In this document: positions 17,851-27,855 of the stretch, piece by piece | How positions within the stretch are numbered: the first letter of the stretch is position 1 | How the letters are laid out: every line of letters begins with the position of its first letter | Origin: Pseudohalioglobus lutimaris | Lineage (GTDB): Bacteria > Pseudomonadota > Gammaproteobacteria > Pseudomonadales > Halieaceae | Assembly (NCBI RefSeq): GCF_002866825.1 | Contig: NZ_PKUS01000018.1 | Coordinates: 62,001 to 126,000 of the forward strand | Length of the DNA stretch: 64,000 nucleotides | Direction of reading: 5' to 3' | Notes under the pieces: model-generated | Seen by the model: only the letters and a program-made list of their open reading frames with translations | Database searches by the model: none | Told to the model about the DNA's origin: nothing | Position numbers and translations under genes: made by a program

Positions 17851-20230
17851 TGTCGTTAAAACCTCGGATCATATCCTTCATGATGCTGCTGGCCCGGCTG
17901 CCGAAGCCGCCCATGCCCTTGAGCACGATCTGAATCTGGGTGGAGTCTTCCCGCTCGAGCAGCGGGTCATTAAAGTCGGGGTTTTCCCCGGCAGCGGTAT
18001 CAAAGTACCGCAGGTAGAGCAGCCGCACTTTCCAGCAGCAGCTATCATATTCCACTCCGAACATATCTTCCACGCTGGTATTGGCCTCGACCGAATAGTT
18101 CATCGCGGCGAAAACGCGCCAATTACGGCCCGCCGGGACGAAAAATGAGACGTGGGCCTGCTCGGTGGGAGGCTGCTCGGTATTCACCGTGGTCAGCGGA
18201 CGACGATAGGAGTAGCCCAGGTTGATGATACTGCCGTCATCCCGCGTATAGCTGGTAAAGAAATTGCCCGAGTTCATCTTGTCGCTATAGGGATCCCAGA
18301 TCAGGCTGGCGCGCGCACTCAGCCGCTCATTCGGGTAATAGGCTACTTCGGCTGCAAGTTCAGAGCCTCCTGTTTCCAGAGGCTCGTCCGTGGCCTTCAG
18401 GCGGACCTCGCGATCGCGGAAATAGATGATCTGGCCGAGGCTGGCGCTGAACTCCTCACGGCCATCTTCCTCATCGATAAAGCGTGTAGTGAGGCCCACC
18501 GAGACCTGGTTGGCGTCGTCGATACGGTCGCGTCCGGAGAAGCGCGTGTCGCGGAACAACTGGTTGTAGGTAAAGGTCAGCTCGGCGCTGTCGAAATCGG
18601 GTTGGTCGGTCTGCTCATCAAACCCACTGTAGAGGTAGTAGAGTCTTGGCTCCAGAGTCTGCAGCATGGAGTTGCCGAAGAGAGTCGTCGAGCGATCAAA
18701 GTACAAACCACCGTCGAGATTGACCAGTGCCGCACCGGCGTCCGGGCTGTTGTCCTCGAAGTTGTCGTTCTGGTTCAGGTCGTATTTCAGGAAACGGTAT
18801 CTTGCGTTGGGGCGCAGGAAACCATAGGTCCAGAGCATGGGGTAGCTCAAGCCCGCTTCCGTATACAGGCGATTGCCGGTCACCCGGTCATCATCGCTGT
18901 CGAAGCTTGAATACTGGGCCATAAAAATCGGGTCGATTTCAAAGGGGGTGCCATCCGGTCGGTAGCGACCAGTGATTTGCGGCAGCTTCTTGTAGTCGTT
19001 ATTGATGTCATCCGCCAGACTCTGGAACTGCTGCACTTCCACACTGGCCAGCCAGCGATCCCCGAGGTAGTCCAGCCCGCCGAACTGCAGCAGTTCGGTC
19101 TTGCGTTTTGAATCAAGACTGGAGGTCTCCAGGTCCTTGATATAGTTGACGTCGCTGGCCTTGCTGTAGTCCACCCTGGAGCGCCAGCGCTGGTTGAACA
19201 GACCGTTTTGCTTGACCACCGCCAGCCAGCGATCGTAATTGCGGTCACTGGGGTATTCGTCTTCGTAGCGCTTGTCGTTGTCCATGAATGCGCCGCCTAC
19301 CATCCATTCGCCAATCAACGGATTCAGGTAGCGCGCTTTGGCTTCATGGTTGATGCCGCGCTCCTCGATGTAGCGAGGGGAGTAGAGCAGGTCGTAGTCG
19401 GGTGCCAGGTTGACGTAGACCGGCACTGAAATGTCGACGCCACCGCGGGTGTCAGAGCCTATATCCGGCCATAGAAAGCCAGTACGTCGGCGGTCGTCCA
19501 GTGGGAATTGCATCCATGGGGAGTAGAATATGGGTACGCCGGCGATGTCCACCCGGGCACCGCGGGCTACGCCCAGTCCTTCCTGGACATCGAGTTCCAA
19601 CTCGCCTGCACGAATTCGCCATTCGTCTTCACCCGGGGCGCAAAAGCTGAGTTGGCCACCGTGGATATGCAAAATACCGTCTTCATCACGTGACAATACT
19701 TCGGCATTGCCGTGCAGGTGCTGTTCGTGCAGCGCGAACTGACTGTTCTCGATGCTTGCTTCGCCAGTGCGGGCCAGGATGGTAGCTCTTTCCCCGCGCA
19801 GCAGGATGCCGGGTTCGCGCAATGTGATATCGCCTTCCAGCACCGCTGTGCGGTCAACCTGGTCGAAGCGGGCACTGTCAGCCCGAATCTGTCGATAGCC
19901 CTGGTTGGCTTCGACATTGCCGCTGAAGGTGACCGTATTCTCTGTCAGTTCGGTGTTGTCTGCGCGCGCATTGAGATCGGACTCTTCAGGTGTGACTGAT
20001 GTGTCGACATCACGCAGTGGATCGAGATAGCGACCATCGCAGTTGACGCACTGGTCATCACGCAGTTCTCGCGGCACCTGACGGGCTTTCACCCAGTCCA
20101 GGGGGTGTGCCTGGGCTTGCTCGCTGTTATCCTGTGCCAGCGCCGACGGGACCAATACCATCAGGGCGACGGCCAGGCAGAGAAATTGAGTGCCAGTGCG
20201 CGGTCCGGGAGCGGGAAAACTGAGCGTCAT
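17840..20230 (-). CDS. lptD: LPS-assembly outer-membrane protein LptD
   Basis: 796 residues. Signal peptide to about residue 32 (LVPSALA). The N-terminal CxxC is at C61/C64 (DQCVNCDG). A jellyroll domain follows (NTVTFSGNVEANQGYRQI, AVLEGDITLREPG), then a 26-strand barrel ending near DSCCWKVRLLY with the paired cysteines needed for the inter-domain disulfides. With LptE it inserts lipopolysaccharide into the outer leaflet. A weak promoter (CGGACA, 17 bases, TAGACT) may lie just upstream on the minus strand. Confidence 0.97.
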   Translation of the reverse strand: MTLSFPAPGPRTGTQFLCLAVALMVLVPSALAQDNSEQAQAHPLDWVKARQVPRELRDDQCVNCDGRYLDPLRDVDTSVTPEESDLNARADNTELTENTVTFSGNVEANQGYRQIRADSARFDQVDRTAVLEGDITLREPGILLRGERATILARTGEASIENSQFALHEQHLHGNAEVLSRDEDGILHIHGGQLSFCAPGEDEWRIRAGELELDVQEGLGVARGARVDIAGVPIFYSPWMQFPLDDRRRTGFLWPDIGSDTRGGVDISVPVYVNLAPDYDLLYSPRYIEERGINHEAKARYLNPLIGEWMVGGAFMDNDKRYEDEYPSDRNYDRWLAVVKQNGLFNQRWRSRVDYSKASDVNYIKDLETSSLDSKRKTELLQFGGLDYLGDRWLASVEVQQFQSLADDINNDYKKLPQITGRYRPDGTPFEIDPIFMAQYSSFDSDDDRVTGNRLYTEAGLSYPMLWTYGFLRPNARYRFLKYDLNQNDNFEDNSPDAGAALVNLDGGLYFDRSTTLFGNSMLQTLEPRLYYLYSGFDEQTDQPDFDSAELTFTYNQLFRDTRFSGRDRIDDANQVSVGLTTRFIDEEDGREEFSASLGQIIYFRDREVRLKATDEPLETGGSELAAEVAYYPNERLSARASLIWDPYSDKMNSGNFFTSYTRDDGSIINLGYSYRRPLTTVNTEQPPTEQAHVSFFVPAGRNWRVFAAMNYSVEANTSVEDMFGVEYDSCCWKVRLLYLRYFDTAAGENPDFNDPLLEREDSTQIQIVLKGMGGFGSRASSIMKDMIRGFNDSEY

Positions 20231-20350
20231 TCTTATCAGGGTTGTTTGGCGGTGAAAGGCGAAGTCTAATGCATCGAATCCCCCTTGTCCGAGAAATTTT
20301 CCCTGTCACCGGTCCGCCGCAAGGATCGACCCGCAGTGAAGGAGTTATCA

Positions 20351-21376
20351 TTGAGTTCCACCCCCGCAGACCCTGAACTGCTGCCCTGGGCACTGTCGGT
20401 GCTCGGCGCCTCCAGTGCCCAGGCGTTTGCGCCGATTGCCGGAGACGCCAGTGCGCGCCGATACTTCCGCCTTACCCTGGCCGAGCACAGCTTTATTGCC
20501 GTGGAGGCACCCCCACAGAGTGAGAAGAACGCTGAGTTCCTGGCTGTTCGAGCGCTACTGGATGCGGCGGGTATCCGTGTGCCGGCAATGGTGGCGGCGG
20601 ATCTGGCGCGCGGTTTCCTGCTGTTGGGAGACCTGGGCGACAGGCTGCTGCTGGCAGAACTCACGCCCGCATCGGTTGACCGCAGTTACCGGGCGGCGTT
20701 TGATGTGTTGCAGAAAATGGGTGCCACAGCGGTACCTGATCCGGATTGGCCGCATTACGATGATGAACTGCTGAGCGAAGAGCTCAGCCGATTTCCTCAC
20801 TGGTTTGTGGTGGAGTTGCTTGCTGCGGAGCCGCCCCCCAATACGCTCTGGGAGACGTTCAGTTCGCGTCTTACTGCCAGTGCCCTGGAGCAACCCCGCG
20901 TGCTGGTCCATCGTGACTTTCACAGCCGCAATCTCATGCCCCAGGCCGACGGTGCCCTGGCAGTGATCGATTTTCAGGATGCCGTGGTTGGGCCGGTCTC
21001 TTATGACCTGGTATCCCTGTTGCGTGACTGTTACATACGTTGGGAGCCGGAGCAGGTAAGCGCCTGGGCGCTGGCTTACCTGGCCCGGCTGCAGCAGGCT
21101 GGTGCGCTTGTGGGCGTGTCGGAGGCGGTTTTTCTGCGCTGGTTTGACCTGATGGGTCTGCAGCGTCATCTCAAAGTACTGGGCACCTTTGCCCGGCTTT
21201 ACCTGCGTGACGGCAAATCCGCATACCTCGCTGATCTACCCCTGGTGATGCGCTATATTCGCGAGGTTTTGCACCAGCGCCGGGGTGAATGTGCCGACAT
21301 CGCTGCCTTCGCGGACTGGTTTGAAACCGCCGTTGTGCCGGTTTTTTCTGCCCAGCCATGGGGCCCTGCGCCGTGA
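20351..21376 (+). CDS. amgK: Anomeric N-acetylmuramate/N-acetylglucosamine kinase AmgK
   Basis: 341 residues from a TTG at 20351 preceded by AAGGAG at 20339-20344. The frame also extends to a TTG at 20285, but that start has no comparable ribosome site. An aminoglycoside-phosphotransferase fold is seen: catalytic HRDFHSRNLM, metal-binding VIDFQDAV and GPVSYDLVSLLRD. In pseudomonads the lptD-adjacent pair AmgK-MurU recycles peptidoglycan sugars: AmgK phosphorylates MurNAc at C1, bypassing de novo UDP-MurNAc synthesis and giving fosfomycin tolerance. Adjacency to murU supports that role over antibiotic modification. Confidence 0.9.
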   Translation: MSSTPADPELLPWALSVLGASSAQAFAPIAGDASARRYFRLTLAEHSFIAVEAPPQSEKNAEFLAVRALLDAAGIRVPAMVAADLARGFLLLGDLGDRLLLAELTPASVDRSYRAAFDVLQKMGATAVPDPDWPHYDDELLSEELSRFPHWFVVELLAAEPPPNTLWETFSSRLTASALEQPRVLVHRDFHSRNLMPQADGALAVIDFQDAVVGPVSYDLVSLLRDCYIRWEPEQVSAWALAYLARLQQAGALVGVSEAVFLRWFDLMGLQRHLKVLGTFARLYLRDGKSAYLADLPLVMRYIREVLHQRRGECADIAAFADWFETAVVPVFSAQPWGPAP

Positions 21377-22062
21377 GAGCAATGATCCTGGCTGCCGGGT
21401 TCGGAGAACGTATGCTGCCCCTCACCGGTCACACTCCCAAACCCCTGCTGCAGGTAGCAGGCACACCTTTGATCGAGTATCACCTGCGCGGGCTGGCCGG
21501 GGCGGGGTTTGCGCAGGTGGTGATAAATATCTCGCACCTAGGCCGGCAAATAGAAGCGTATTGCGGTGACGGCTCCCGCTGGGGGCTGGAAATTACCTAC
21601 TCGCCAGAGGAGCAGCCACTGGAGACTGCCGGTGGTATTCAGCGCGCGCTGCCAGTGTTGGGTGCTCAGCCCTTTCTGGTGGTCAATGGTGATGTGTGGA
21701 TCGACTACCCATTCCAGCGCCTGGGCAGGTGGCAGTTGAAACCCTGGGAGACTGCCCACCTGGTCATGGTCGATAATCCGCCGCAGCACCCCCTGGGCGA
21801 TTTTTGCCTGGACGCGGAGGGCAGGGTGACGTATCGGCCGGCAGAGCGTGTCGGCTATACCTACGCCGGCCTCGGTGTGTTCGCGCCGGCATTCTTTGCC
21901 CACATGGAGCCGGGTAAGCTGGCGCTGCGTCCACTACTGGATGCAGCGATTGCCGAGGGTTGCCTTGGCGGTGAGCACTTCCGTGGCGACTGGGAAGATG
22001 TCGGCACGCCGCAGCGGCTGACGGAACTGGATGCGCGCATCAGCGCGGCTGACAGACGATAA
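21373..22062 (+). CDS. murU: N-acetylmuramate alpha-1-phosphate uridylyltransferase MurU
   Basis: 229 residues from the GTG at 21373, which overlaps the amgK stop as GTGA. An in-frame ATG at 21358 would add five residues. The nucleotidyltransferase start is AMILAAGFGERMLPLTGHTPKPLL, with the sugar-nucleotide motif VVNGDVWIDYPF and the C-terminal DWEDVGTPQRL. It forms UDP-MurNAc from UTP and MurNAc-1-phosphate, the step after AmgK. A general glucose-1-phosphate-type nucleotidyltransferase is the alternative, made unlikely by the partner gene. Confidence 0.9.
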   Translation: MRAMILAAGFGERMLPLTGHTPKPLLQVAGTPLIEYHLRGLAGAGFAQVVINISHLGRQIEAYCGDGSRWGLEITYSPEEQPLETAGGIQRALPVLGAQPFLVVNGDVWIDYPFQRLGRWQLKPWETAHLVMVDNPPQHPLGDFCLDAEGRVTYRPAERVGYTYAGLGVFAPAFFAHMEPGKLALRPLLDAAIAEGCLGGEHFRGDWEDVGTPQRLTELDARISAADRR

Positions 22063-22137
22063 TTCAGGCGTTTGCGCCTCGTCCCTGCGCGCTTGAACAG
22101 TTAGAATAGCGCTCTGTATTGGCCCGGAACCCAGATC

Positions 22138-22806
22138 ATGAACGACTACCAGATAGCGCCCTCCATCCTCTCCGCTGACTTTGCTCGCCTGGGGGAAGAG
22201 GTGGACAATGTCCTCGCTGCCGGCGCCGATATCGTCCATTTCGATGTGATGGATAACCATTACGTGCCCAACCTCACGATCGGGCCCCTGGTGTGCAGCG
22301 CGTTGCGCAAGCACGGTGTAACGGCCCCCATCGATGTGCACCTGATGGTCAGTCCGGTGGATCGCCTTATCGGTGACTTCGCTGAGGCGGGTGCCACTTA
22401 CATCACGTTTCATCCTGATGCCTCCACGCATGTCGATCGCTCCTTGCAGATGATTCGCGATGCGGGCTGCAAGTCTGGCCTGGTGTTCAACCCGGCAGCG
22501 GGCCTGGACGCGCTGAAGTACGTGATGGACAAGGTCGATATGGTGCTGCTGATGTCAGTTAACCCCGGGTTCGGTGGCCAGTCTTTTATTCCGTCCACGC
22601 TGGACAAGTTACGTGAGGCGCGAGCGCTGATCGACGCCTCTGGCCATGATATTCGCCTCGAAGTGGATGGTGGGGTTTCAGCTAAAAACATTGCCGAAAT
22701 TGCTGCCGCGGGTGCCGATACTTTTGTCGCGGGCTCCGCGATCTTTAATCAGCCGGATTACGCTGAGGTGATTGCCCGGATGCGGTCTGAGTTGGCCGGG
22801 AGTTAG
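22138..22806 (+). CDS. rpe: Ribulose-phosphate 3-epimerase
   Basis: 222 residues forming a TIM barrel. The start [16 protein letters not shown], the catalytic/metal segment [40 protein letters not shown] and [12 protein letters not shown] are the family signature. It interconverts ribulose-5-phosphate and xylulose-5-phosphate. In many relatives gph (phosphoglycolate phosphatase) lies between rpe and trpE. Here only about 300 bases remain, and they hold the trp promoter and leader. Confidence 0.97.
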   Translation: MNDYQIAPSILSADFARLGEEVDNVLAAGADIVHFDVMDNHYVPNLTIGPLVCSALRKHGVTAPIDVHLMVSPVDRLIGDFAEAGATYITFHPDASTHVDRSLQMIRDAGCKSGLVFNPAAGLDALKYVMDKVDMVLLMSVNPGFGGQSFIPSTLDKLREARALIDASGHDIRLEVDGGVSAKNIAEIAAAGADTFVAGSAIFNQPDYAEVIARMRSELAGS

Positions 22807-22938
22807 CTGCTTACAGGCCGCTGTTTGTTTCCTGGATCGCTCAGGAGAGGGGCTATGCCGCCTCCCTGACCGCGCTGTATGTTCTCCAGGCCGCCCTCCG
22901 GCAAGAGTACAGCGCAGGGATCGTTCTCGACCAGCCAT

Positions 22939-22966
22939 TTGCCAATACCATGCCGCCATGTAAAAT
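22939..22966 (+). promoter_or_regulatory. Candidate sigma-70-like promoter of the trpE operon
   Basis: TTGCCA (22939-22944), a 16-base spacer and TAAAAT (22961-22966). A transcript starting about seven bases downstream would have a leader of about 20 bases before the small reading frame at 22994. In the preceding stretch 22807-22938 I see no gene and no clear terminator. Confidence 0.6.
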
Positions 22967-22993
22967 AGGCGCACTTTCAATCCGGAGACCGCT

Positions 22994-23062
22994 GTGCAAA
23001 CAGCCCCGCGTAACAGCATCGAAACCCTCTCGATGCGTGAGATCACCTGCTGGCGATGGTAG
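22994..23062 (+). CDS. trpL: Candidate trp operon leader peptide
   Basis: A 22-codon frame starting GTG with GGAG at 22984-22987 (6-base spacing) and ending Cys-Trp-Arg-Trp-stop (TGC TGG CGA TGG TAG). Two Trp codons next to the stop, 51 bases before trpE and just after a good promoter, is the arrangement of an attenuation leader: ribosomes stall on Trp codons when charged tRNA-Trp is scarce and change RNA folding downstream. The frame is too short for ordinary gene prediction. I did not find the U-tract terminator that classical attenuation needs, so the mechanism may differ. Confidence 0.6.
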   Translation: MQTAPRNSIETLSMREITCWRW

Positions 23063-23078
23063 CCAGGACCTCGTCACG
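23036..23078 (+). promoter_or_regulatory. Possible alternative hairpins in the trp leader
   Basis: CTGGC (23050-23054) can pair with GCCAG (23062-23066), and outer CGTGA (23036-23040) with TCACG (23074-23078). CGTGA could instead pair locally with TCAC (23042-23045). The stems overlap the Trp codons and stop of the leader peptide, so a stalled ribosome would disrupt them. No T-run follows, so this is not an intrinsic terminator. Confidence 0.35.
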
Positions 23079-23113
23079 ACCTGTTTACGCAAACCATTCT
23101 CCGAGGAACACCC

Positions 23114-24601
23114 ATGAATTCACAGGACTTTGCCGCGCTGGCGGCACAAGACTACAACCGTATACCCGTTAGCCTGGAAGTGCTGGCCGACCTGGAAACG
23201 CCGATCAGCGCTTATCGGAAACTGGCCGAGGGTCCCTACTCTTTCTTCTTTGAATCTGTCCAGGGCGGCGAAAAATGGGGTCGTTATTCCATTATAGGCA
23301 TGCCCTGTCGCACCGTTCTCAAAGTCCATGGTTACCGTGCTGATGTATATGAAAACGGTGCTCTGGTTGAGAGTGAGGAGGTTGCGGATCCGCTGGCCTA
23401 TGCCGAGGCCTTTCACCAGCGTTATCGGACAGCCCCCCGCGATGACCTGCCCGTGTTTCATGGCGGGCTGGTGGGTTACTTCGGTTATGACAGCGTACGC
23501 TATGTAGAGCCACGCCTGGCGGCCGGTCAGCCGGCGGATGAACTGGGTACCCCCGATATTCTGTTGATGGTTGCCGAGGAAGTCCTGGTGTTCGATAACC
23601 TGGCGGGTACGATTCGCCTGGTGGTCAGCGTTGACCCCGCTGCAGAAAATGCTCTGGCGTCAGCGCAGCAGCGCCTGCGGGAGCTGGTGGCAAAATTGCG
23701 TGACCCCATGCCACCGCTGCCTGAAGTCGTACTGGAAGGCGCTGACAGTGCTGAACTGGAGCAGCAGGCCGAGTCGCATTTCACCGAGGCCATGTACTAT
23801 CAGGCGGTAGACAAGGTGAAAGAGTACGTGCTCGCCGGAGACGTGATGCAAGTAGTGCCGTCCCAGCGTATGAGCGTGCCGTTCTCGGCGCCTCCGCTGA
23901 ATCTCTATCGCGCGCTGCGCAATCTCAATCCCTCACCCTACATGTATTTCCTGGACCTTGAGGACTTTCATATCGTCGGTTCCTCTCCGGAAATCCTCGC
24001 CCGGCTGGAGCAGGGTGAGGTCACGGTGCGGCCCATTGCCGGAACGCGGCGACGAGGCTATTCCGAGGAGGAGGATCTCGCGCTGGAAGCGGAGCTGCTG
24101 GCTGACCCCAAGGAGATTGCCGAGCACCTGATGCTGATCGACCTGGGGCGTAACGATGTGGGCCGTATTGCCGAGATCGGCTCCGTTGAATTGACCGACA
24201 AGATGGAAGTAGAGCGTTACTCACACGTTATGCATATCGTCTCTAATGTCACCGGCCAGCTCAAGGGTGACCGCACCGCCATCGATGTGCTGCGGGCAAC
24301 CCTGCCCGCCGGCACGCTCAGCGGGGCACCAAAAATTCGAGCGATGGAGATCATCGACGAGCTTGAGCCGGTCAAACGCGGCGTCTACGGTGGCGCGGTG
24401 GGTTACATTTCATGGGCGGGTGATATGGACACTGCGATCGCGATTCGCACCGCGGTAATCAAGGACGGCAGACTGTATGTGCAGGCTGGCGGCGGTGTGG
24501 TGGCCGATTCTGTACCGCGGCTGGAGTGGAAGGAAACCCACAACAAGGCCCGTGCCATGTTCCGCGCCGCCTCCATGGCGCTTGCCGGAGTGGGGAGCTG
24601 A
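23114..24601 (+). CDS. trpE: Anthranilate synthase component I
   Basis: 495 residues. It makes anthranilate from chorismate using ammonia supplied by TrpG. An N-terminal tryptophan-binding region ([20 protein letters not shown]) is consistent with feedback inhibition. The catalytic half has [39 protein letters not shown] and the [19 protein letters not shown] signature. The ATG at 23114 has GAGGA at 23102-23106. It is the first enzyme gene of trpEGDC, and TrpG follows after one intervening base. Confidence 0.97.
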   Translation: MNSQDFAALAAQDYNRIPVSLEVLADLETPISAYRKLAEGPYSFFFESVQGGEKWGRYSIIGMPCRTVLKVHGYRADVYENGALVESEEVADPLAYAEAFHQRYRTAPRDDLPVFHGGLVGYFGYDSVRYVEPRLAAGQPADELGTPDILLMVAEEVLVFDNLAGTIRLVVSVDPAAENALASAQQRLRELVAKLRDPMPPLPEVVLEGADSAELEQQAESHFTEAMYYQAVDKVKEYVLAGDVMQVVPSQRMSVPFSAPPLNLYRALRNLNPSPYMYFLDLEDFHIVGSSPEILARLEQGEVTVRPIAGTRRRGYSEEEDLALEAELLADPKEIAEHLMLIDLGRNDVGRIAEIGSVELTDKMEVERYSHVMHIVSNVTGQLKGDRTAIDVLRATLPAGTLSGAPKIRAMEIIDELEPVKRGVYGGAVGYISWAGDMDTAIAIRTAVIKDGRLYVQAGGGVVADSVPRLEWKETHNKARAMFRAASMALAGVGS

Positions 24602-24602
24602 T

Positions 24603-25181
24603 ATGTTGCTGATGATAGACAACTACGACTCCTTTACCTACAACGTGGTGCAGTACCTGGGCGAACTGGGCGCGGACGTCCAGGTAGTGCGCAACGATGA
24701 AATCGCGGTCAGCGATATCAAAGCGCTCGCCCCGGAGAAAATTGTTATTTCGCCCGGTCCGTGTACCCCTAACGAAGCCGGTATTTCCATGGAGGTCATC
24801 AAGGCCTACGCCGGCAGACTCCCGATTCTTGGCATCTGCCTGGGTCACCAGAGCATTGGCCAGGTGTTTGGTGGCAAGGTGGTGCGAGCACGCCAGGTCA
24901 TGCACGGGAAGACTTCCCCGGTTCATCATCGCGGACAGGGCGTGTTCCGTGGTCTGAGCCAGCCTTTTGAAGCCACCCGCTACCACAGTCTGGTGGTGGA
25001 AAAGGCCAGTCTTCCCGACTGCCTGGAAGTCACCGCCTGGACCCAGACTGAATCGGGTGCAGTGGATGAAATCATGGGCCTGCGCCATCGCGAGCTGGCC
25101 ATTGAGGGCGTGCAGTTCCACCCTGAATCGATTCTTACCGCGCACGGTCATGACCTGCTGCGGAATTTTCTGGAGCAATAG
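24603..25181 (+). CDS. trpG: Anthranilate synthase component II (glutamine amidotransferase)
   Basis: 192 residues from the ATG at 24603; the frame is open further upstream within trpE but those residues are not part of the family. A class I glutaminase: [20 protein letters not shown] at the start, nucleophile Cys in [11 protein letters not shown], and the His-Glu pair in VQFHPESIL. It hydrolyses glutamine and channels ammonia to TrpE. As in pseudomonads it may also serve PabB in folate synthesis, since no separate pabA is in view. Confidence 0.96.
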   Translation: MLLMIDNYDSFTYNVVQYLGELGADVQVVRNDEIAVSDIKALAPEKIVISPGPCTPNEAGISMEVIKAYAGRLPILGICLGHQSIGQVFGGKVVRARQVMHGKTSPVHHRGQGVFRGLSQPFEATRYHSLVVEKASLPDCLEVTAWTQTESGAVDEIMGLRHRELAIEGVQFHPESILTAHGHDLLRNFLEQ

Positions 25182-25182
25182 C

Positions 25183-26226
25183 ATGAATATTCAGGAGGCT
25201 ATCGCCGCACTGGTGGCGTCACAGGATCTCAGTCGTGACGAAATGGCCGGTGTAATGCACCAGGTAATGTCCGGCGCCGCCACCGACGCACAGATAGGCG
25301 CCCTGCTGGTCGCGCTGCGCATCAAGGGTGAGACCATCGCAGAGATTGCCGGTGCTGCCCAGGTGATGCGTGAATTGGCGACGCCGGTAGAGGTGGATTG
25401 CCCTAACCTGGTTGACCTGGTAGGCACCGGTGGCGATGGGGCCAACCTGTTCAACGTTTCCACCGCTTCAACCTTTGTGGTGGCCGCGGCCGGCGCCCAT
25501 GTCGCCAAGCATGGAAATCGCAGTGTGTCTTCCAGCAGCGGCAGTTCGGATGTACTGGAGACGCTGGGTATGCCTTTGGATCTGCGTCCGGATCAGGTGG
25601 CGCGTGCCGTCCAGGAGGTCGGCGTGGGATTTATGTTCGCCCCGGCTCACCACAGTGCGATGCGCCATGCAGTCGGCCCGCGTCGCGAGCTGGGGCTGCG
25701 TACGGTGTTCAATATCCTGGGTCCACTGACCAACCCGGCTGGCGTCAAACGGCAGGTCATCGGCGTGTTTTCCGCTGAGCTATGTGAACCGATGGCCGAG
25801 GTCAGCAAGGCGCTGGGCGCTGAGCACGTGATGATTGTGCATTCGGACGACGGCCTGGACGAGATATCAATTGCCGCCGGAACCCGTGTCGCCGAACTGC
25901 GCGATGGAAGCATAGAGACCTATCATATTACGCCGGAGGAATTCGGGGTGGCCCGTCAGAGCCTGGATGGGCTGGCCGTTGCCGATGCCAATGAGTCTGC
26001 AGCCCTCATTCGTGGCGCGCTGGCCGGAGCTACTGATCCTGCCTCGTCCAGGGCCGCCGCCATAATTGCCCTGAACGCCGGTGCCACCATCTATGTAGCT
26101 GGTATTGCCAGCACGCTGGCTGATGGCGTCGCCATGGCAGAGGACTTACTGGCCAGTGGCCAGGCTGCCGAGAAACTGAACTCGTTCATCGATTTCACCC
26201 AATTGATGCGCGCAGAAGGGAAGTAG
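25183..26226 (+). CDS. trpD: Anthranilate phosphoribosyltransferase
   Basis: 347 residues from the ATG at 25183; the frame runs upstream through trpG but has no family signal there. It joins anthranilate to PRPP. The PRPP loop [16 protein letters not shown] and [15 protein letters not shown] are present, as are [19 protein letters not shown] and the diphosphate-side [10 protein letters not shown]. It starts one base after the trpG stop and is not fused to trpG. Confidence 0.97.
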   Translation: MNIQEAIAALVASQDLSRDEMAGVMHQVMSGAATDAQIGALLVALRIKGETIAEIAGAAQVMRELATPVEVDCPNLVDLVGTGGDGANLFNVSTASTFVVAAAGAHVAKHGNRSVSSSSGSSDVLETLGMPLDLRPDQVARAVQEVGVGFMFAPAHHSAMRHAVGPRRELGLRTVFNILGPLTNPAGVKRQVIGVFSAELCEPMAEVSKALGAEHVMIVHSDDGLDEISIAAGTRVAELRDGSIETYHITPEEFGVARQSLDGLAVADANESAALIRGALAGATDPASSRAAAIIALNAGATIYVAGIASTLADGVAMAEDLLASGQAAEKLNSFIDFTQLMRAEGK

Positions 26227-26230
26227 TGTC

Positions 26231-27031
26231 ATGTCGGTAACTCCCCCCACTATTTTGCGTAAGATACTCGCCCGCAAGGCAGAGGAAGTGAAGGAGCGTC
26301 GAGCAAAGGTGTCGCTCGCGGGACTGGAGTCACGTATTTCCGAGCAGGCGGCGCCTCGTGGATTTGCGGCTGCCATGGCGGCGAGAGTCGCCGCGTCGGC
26401 GCCAGCGGTAATCGCCGAAGTGAAGAAGGCCTCGCCCAGCAAGGGAGTCATTCGGCAAGACTTTCATCCGCAGCAGATTGCGGTCAGCTACCAGAACGGG
26501 GGTGCTACCTGCCTGTCAGTACTCACCGATATAGACTTTTTCCAGGGCGCCGATCTTTACCTGCAACAGGCCAGTGCTGCCTGCGCCCTGCCGGTAATTC
26601 GCAAGGACTTCACCGTCGATCCCTACCAGGTGGTTGAAGCGCGTGCTATTGGCGCGGACGCGATACTGTTGATCGTCGCTGCCCTGGCGGATGAGCAGAT
26701 GCGAGAGCTGGCCGATACGGCCATCGAACTTGGACTGGACGTGCTGGTGGAAGTGCACGACCGGGCAGAGTTGGATCGGGCGCTGGAGCTGGAGACGCAG
26801 CTGGTAGGGATTAACAACAGAGACCTGCACAGTTTCGATATGCGCCTGGAAACGACCCTGGAATTGTTGCCGCATATCCCCGCGGGCAGGGTGGTCGTCA
26901 CCGAAAGTGGAATTCATACGCCTGCCGATGTGGCGTTGATGCGCGAGCACGACGTGCATGCCTTCCTGGTCGGTGAGGCGTTTATGCGCGCCGATGAGCC
27001 CGGCGAAAAACTAAGGGAGTTGTTTTTCTAA
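26231..27031 (+). CDS. trpC: Indole-3-glycerol phosphate synthase
   Basis: 266 residues. It closes the indole ring from CdRP. The TIM-barrel markers are [19 protein letters not shown] (catalytic Lys), [40 protein letters not shown] and [13 protein letters not shown]. It is monofunctional, without the phosphoribosylanthranilate isomerase domain seen in enterics, so trpF and trpBA must be elsewhere. The gap to trpD is 4 bases. It is convergent with crp. Confidence 0.97.
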   Translation: MSVTPPTILRKILARKAEEVKERRAKVSLAGLESRISEQAAPRGFAAAMAARVAASAPAVIAEVKKASPSKGVIRQDFHPQQIAVSYQNGGATCLSVLTDIDFFQGADLYLQQASAACALPVIRKDFTVDPYQVVEARAIGADAILLIVAALADEQMRELADTAIELGLDVLVEVHDRAELDRALELETQLVGINNRDLHSFDMRLETTLELLPHIPAGRVVVTESGIHTPADVALMREHDVHAFLVGEAFMRADEPGEKLRELFF

Positions 27032-27084
27032 GAGGGCCAGGCCATCCCCGGGTCTATCGCGCGGCCCGACTGCAGACGCTGACC

Positions 27085-27729
27085 CTAGCGGGTGCCAAAG
27101 ACCACCATGGTTTTTCCGGAGACCGAAACCAGTCCGTCCTGCTCCAGGGACTTCAGTACCCGGCCTGCCATCTCCCGTGAGCAGCCAACGATCTTGCCAA
27201 GCTCCTGTCGGGTGATCTTGATCTGCATGCCGTCGGGGTGGGTCATGGCGTCGGGCTCCTTGCATAGGTCCAGCAGGGTATGGGCAATGCGGCCAGATAC
27301 ATCAACAAAGGCGAGATCGGAGAGCTTGCGTGTGGTCTGGCGCAGTCGCTTGCCCAGCTGGCGCGCTACGGCATAGAGGATTTCGGGGTGCTGGCTGCTT
27401 ATCTGGTGGAACTTGGTATAGGAGATTTCCGCCACTTCACACTGGGTTTTGGCAACCACCATGGCACTACGCTGGGGAGCCTCGTCTTCGAACAAGCCCA
27501 TCTCACCGACGAAGTCTCCCGGATTGAGATAGCTGACGACCATCAGGTGGTCTGGCTCAGACTCATCTTCCACCATTACTGAGACGGATCCATCGAGGAT
27601 CAGGTAGAGTTTGTCACCGGCCTCACCCTGTTTCATCACCGAGGCCTTGGCTTTGTACTCCTTGCGTTGGCAATGGCGCAGGAAGCTCTCGACAGTCGGC
27701 ATGGCTTTGGTTATTTGCGGTTTGAGCAA
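27085..27729 (-). CDS. crp: cAMP receptor protein (Crp/Vfr)
   Basis: 214 residues from a TTG at 27729 preceded by AGGGA. This start gives the same N-terminal length as I recall for Pseudomonas Vfr; an ATG nine codons in is the alternative. The cyclic-nucleotide domain has GDKLYLILDGSVSV and the phosphate-binding cassette GEMGLFEDEAPQRSA. A long C-helix leads to a winged-helix domain with RQELGKIVGCSREMAGRVLK. The global regulator probably binds cAMP. The trpC-crp-osmC neighbourhood is the same as in pseudomonads. Confidence 0.95.
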   Translation of the reverse strand: MLKPQITKAMPTVESFLRHCQRKEYKAKASVMKQGEAGDKLYLILDGSVSVMVEDESEPDHLMVVSYLNPGDFVGEMGLFEDEAPQRSAMVVAKTQCEVAEISYTKFHQISSQHPEILYAVARQLGKRLRQTTRKLSDLAFVDVSGRIAHTLLDLCKEPDAMTHPDGMQIKITRQELGKIVGCSREMAGRVLKSLEQDGLVSVSGKTMVVFGTR

Positions 27730-27763
27730 TGGGTTATTCCCTAAAATTATGTCGCTTTGTTTT

Positions 27764-27791
27764 GTATTAGTTTATCCCAGACCCGGTCCAA
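27764..27791 (-). promoter_or_regulatory. Candidate sigma-70-like promoter for crp
   Basis: On the minus strand TTGGAC (27791-27786), a 16-base spacer and TAATAC (27769-27764), 35 bases before the TTG start. It lies in the 126-base divergent gap shared with the OsmC gene. Confidence 0.45.
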
Positions 27792-27855
27792 GTAAAACGG
27801 TACTTGTTGTGCTAAGCTCCCCGACCGTTTTTCCCCAGTATGAAGAGAAAGTTCG

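Noticed and set aside
23062-23113. Classical intrinsic attenuator upstream of trpE
   Set aside because: No GC-rich hairpin followed by a T-run can be found before the trpE start; only weak alternative pairings are seen.
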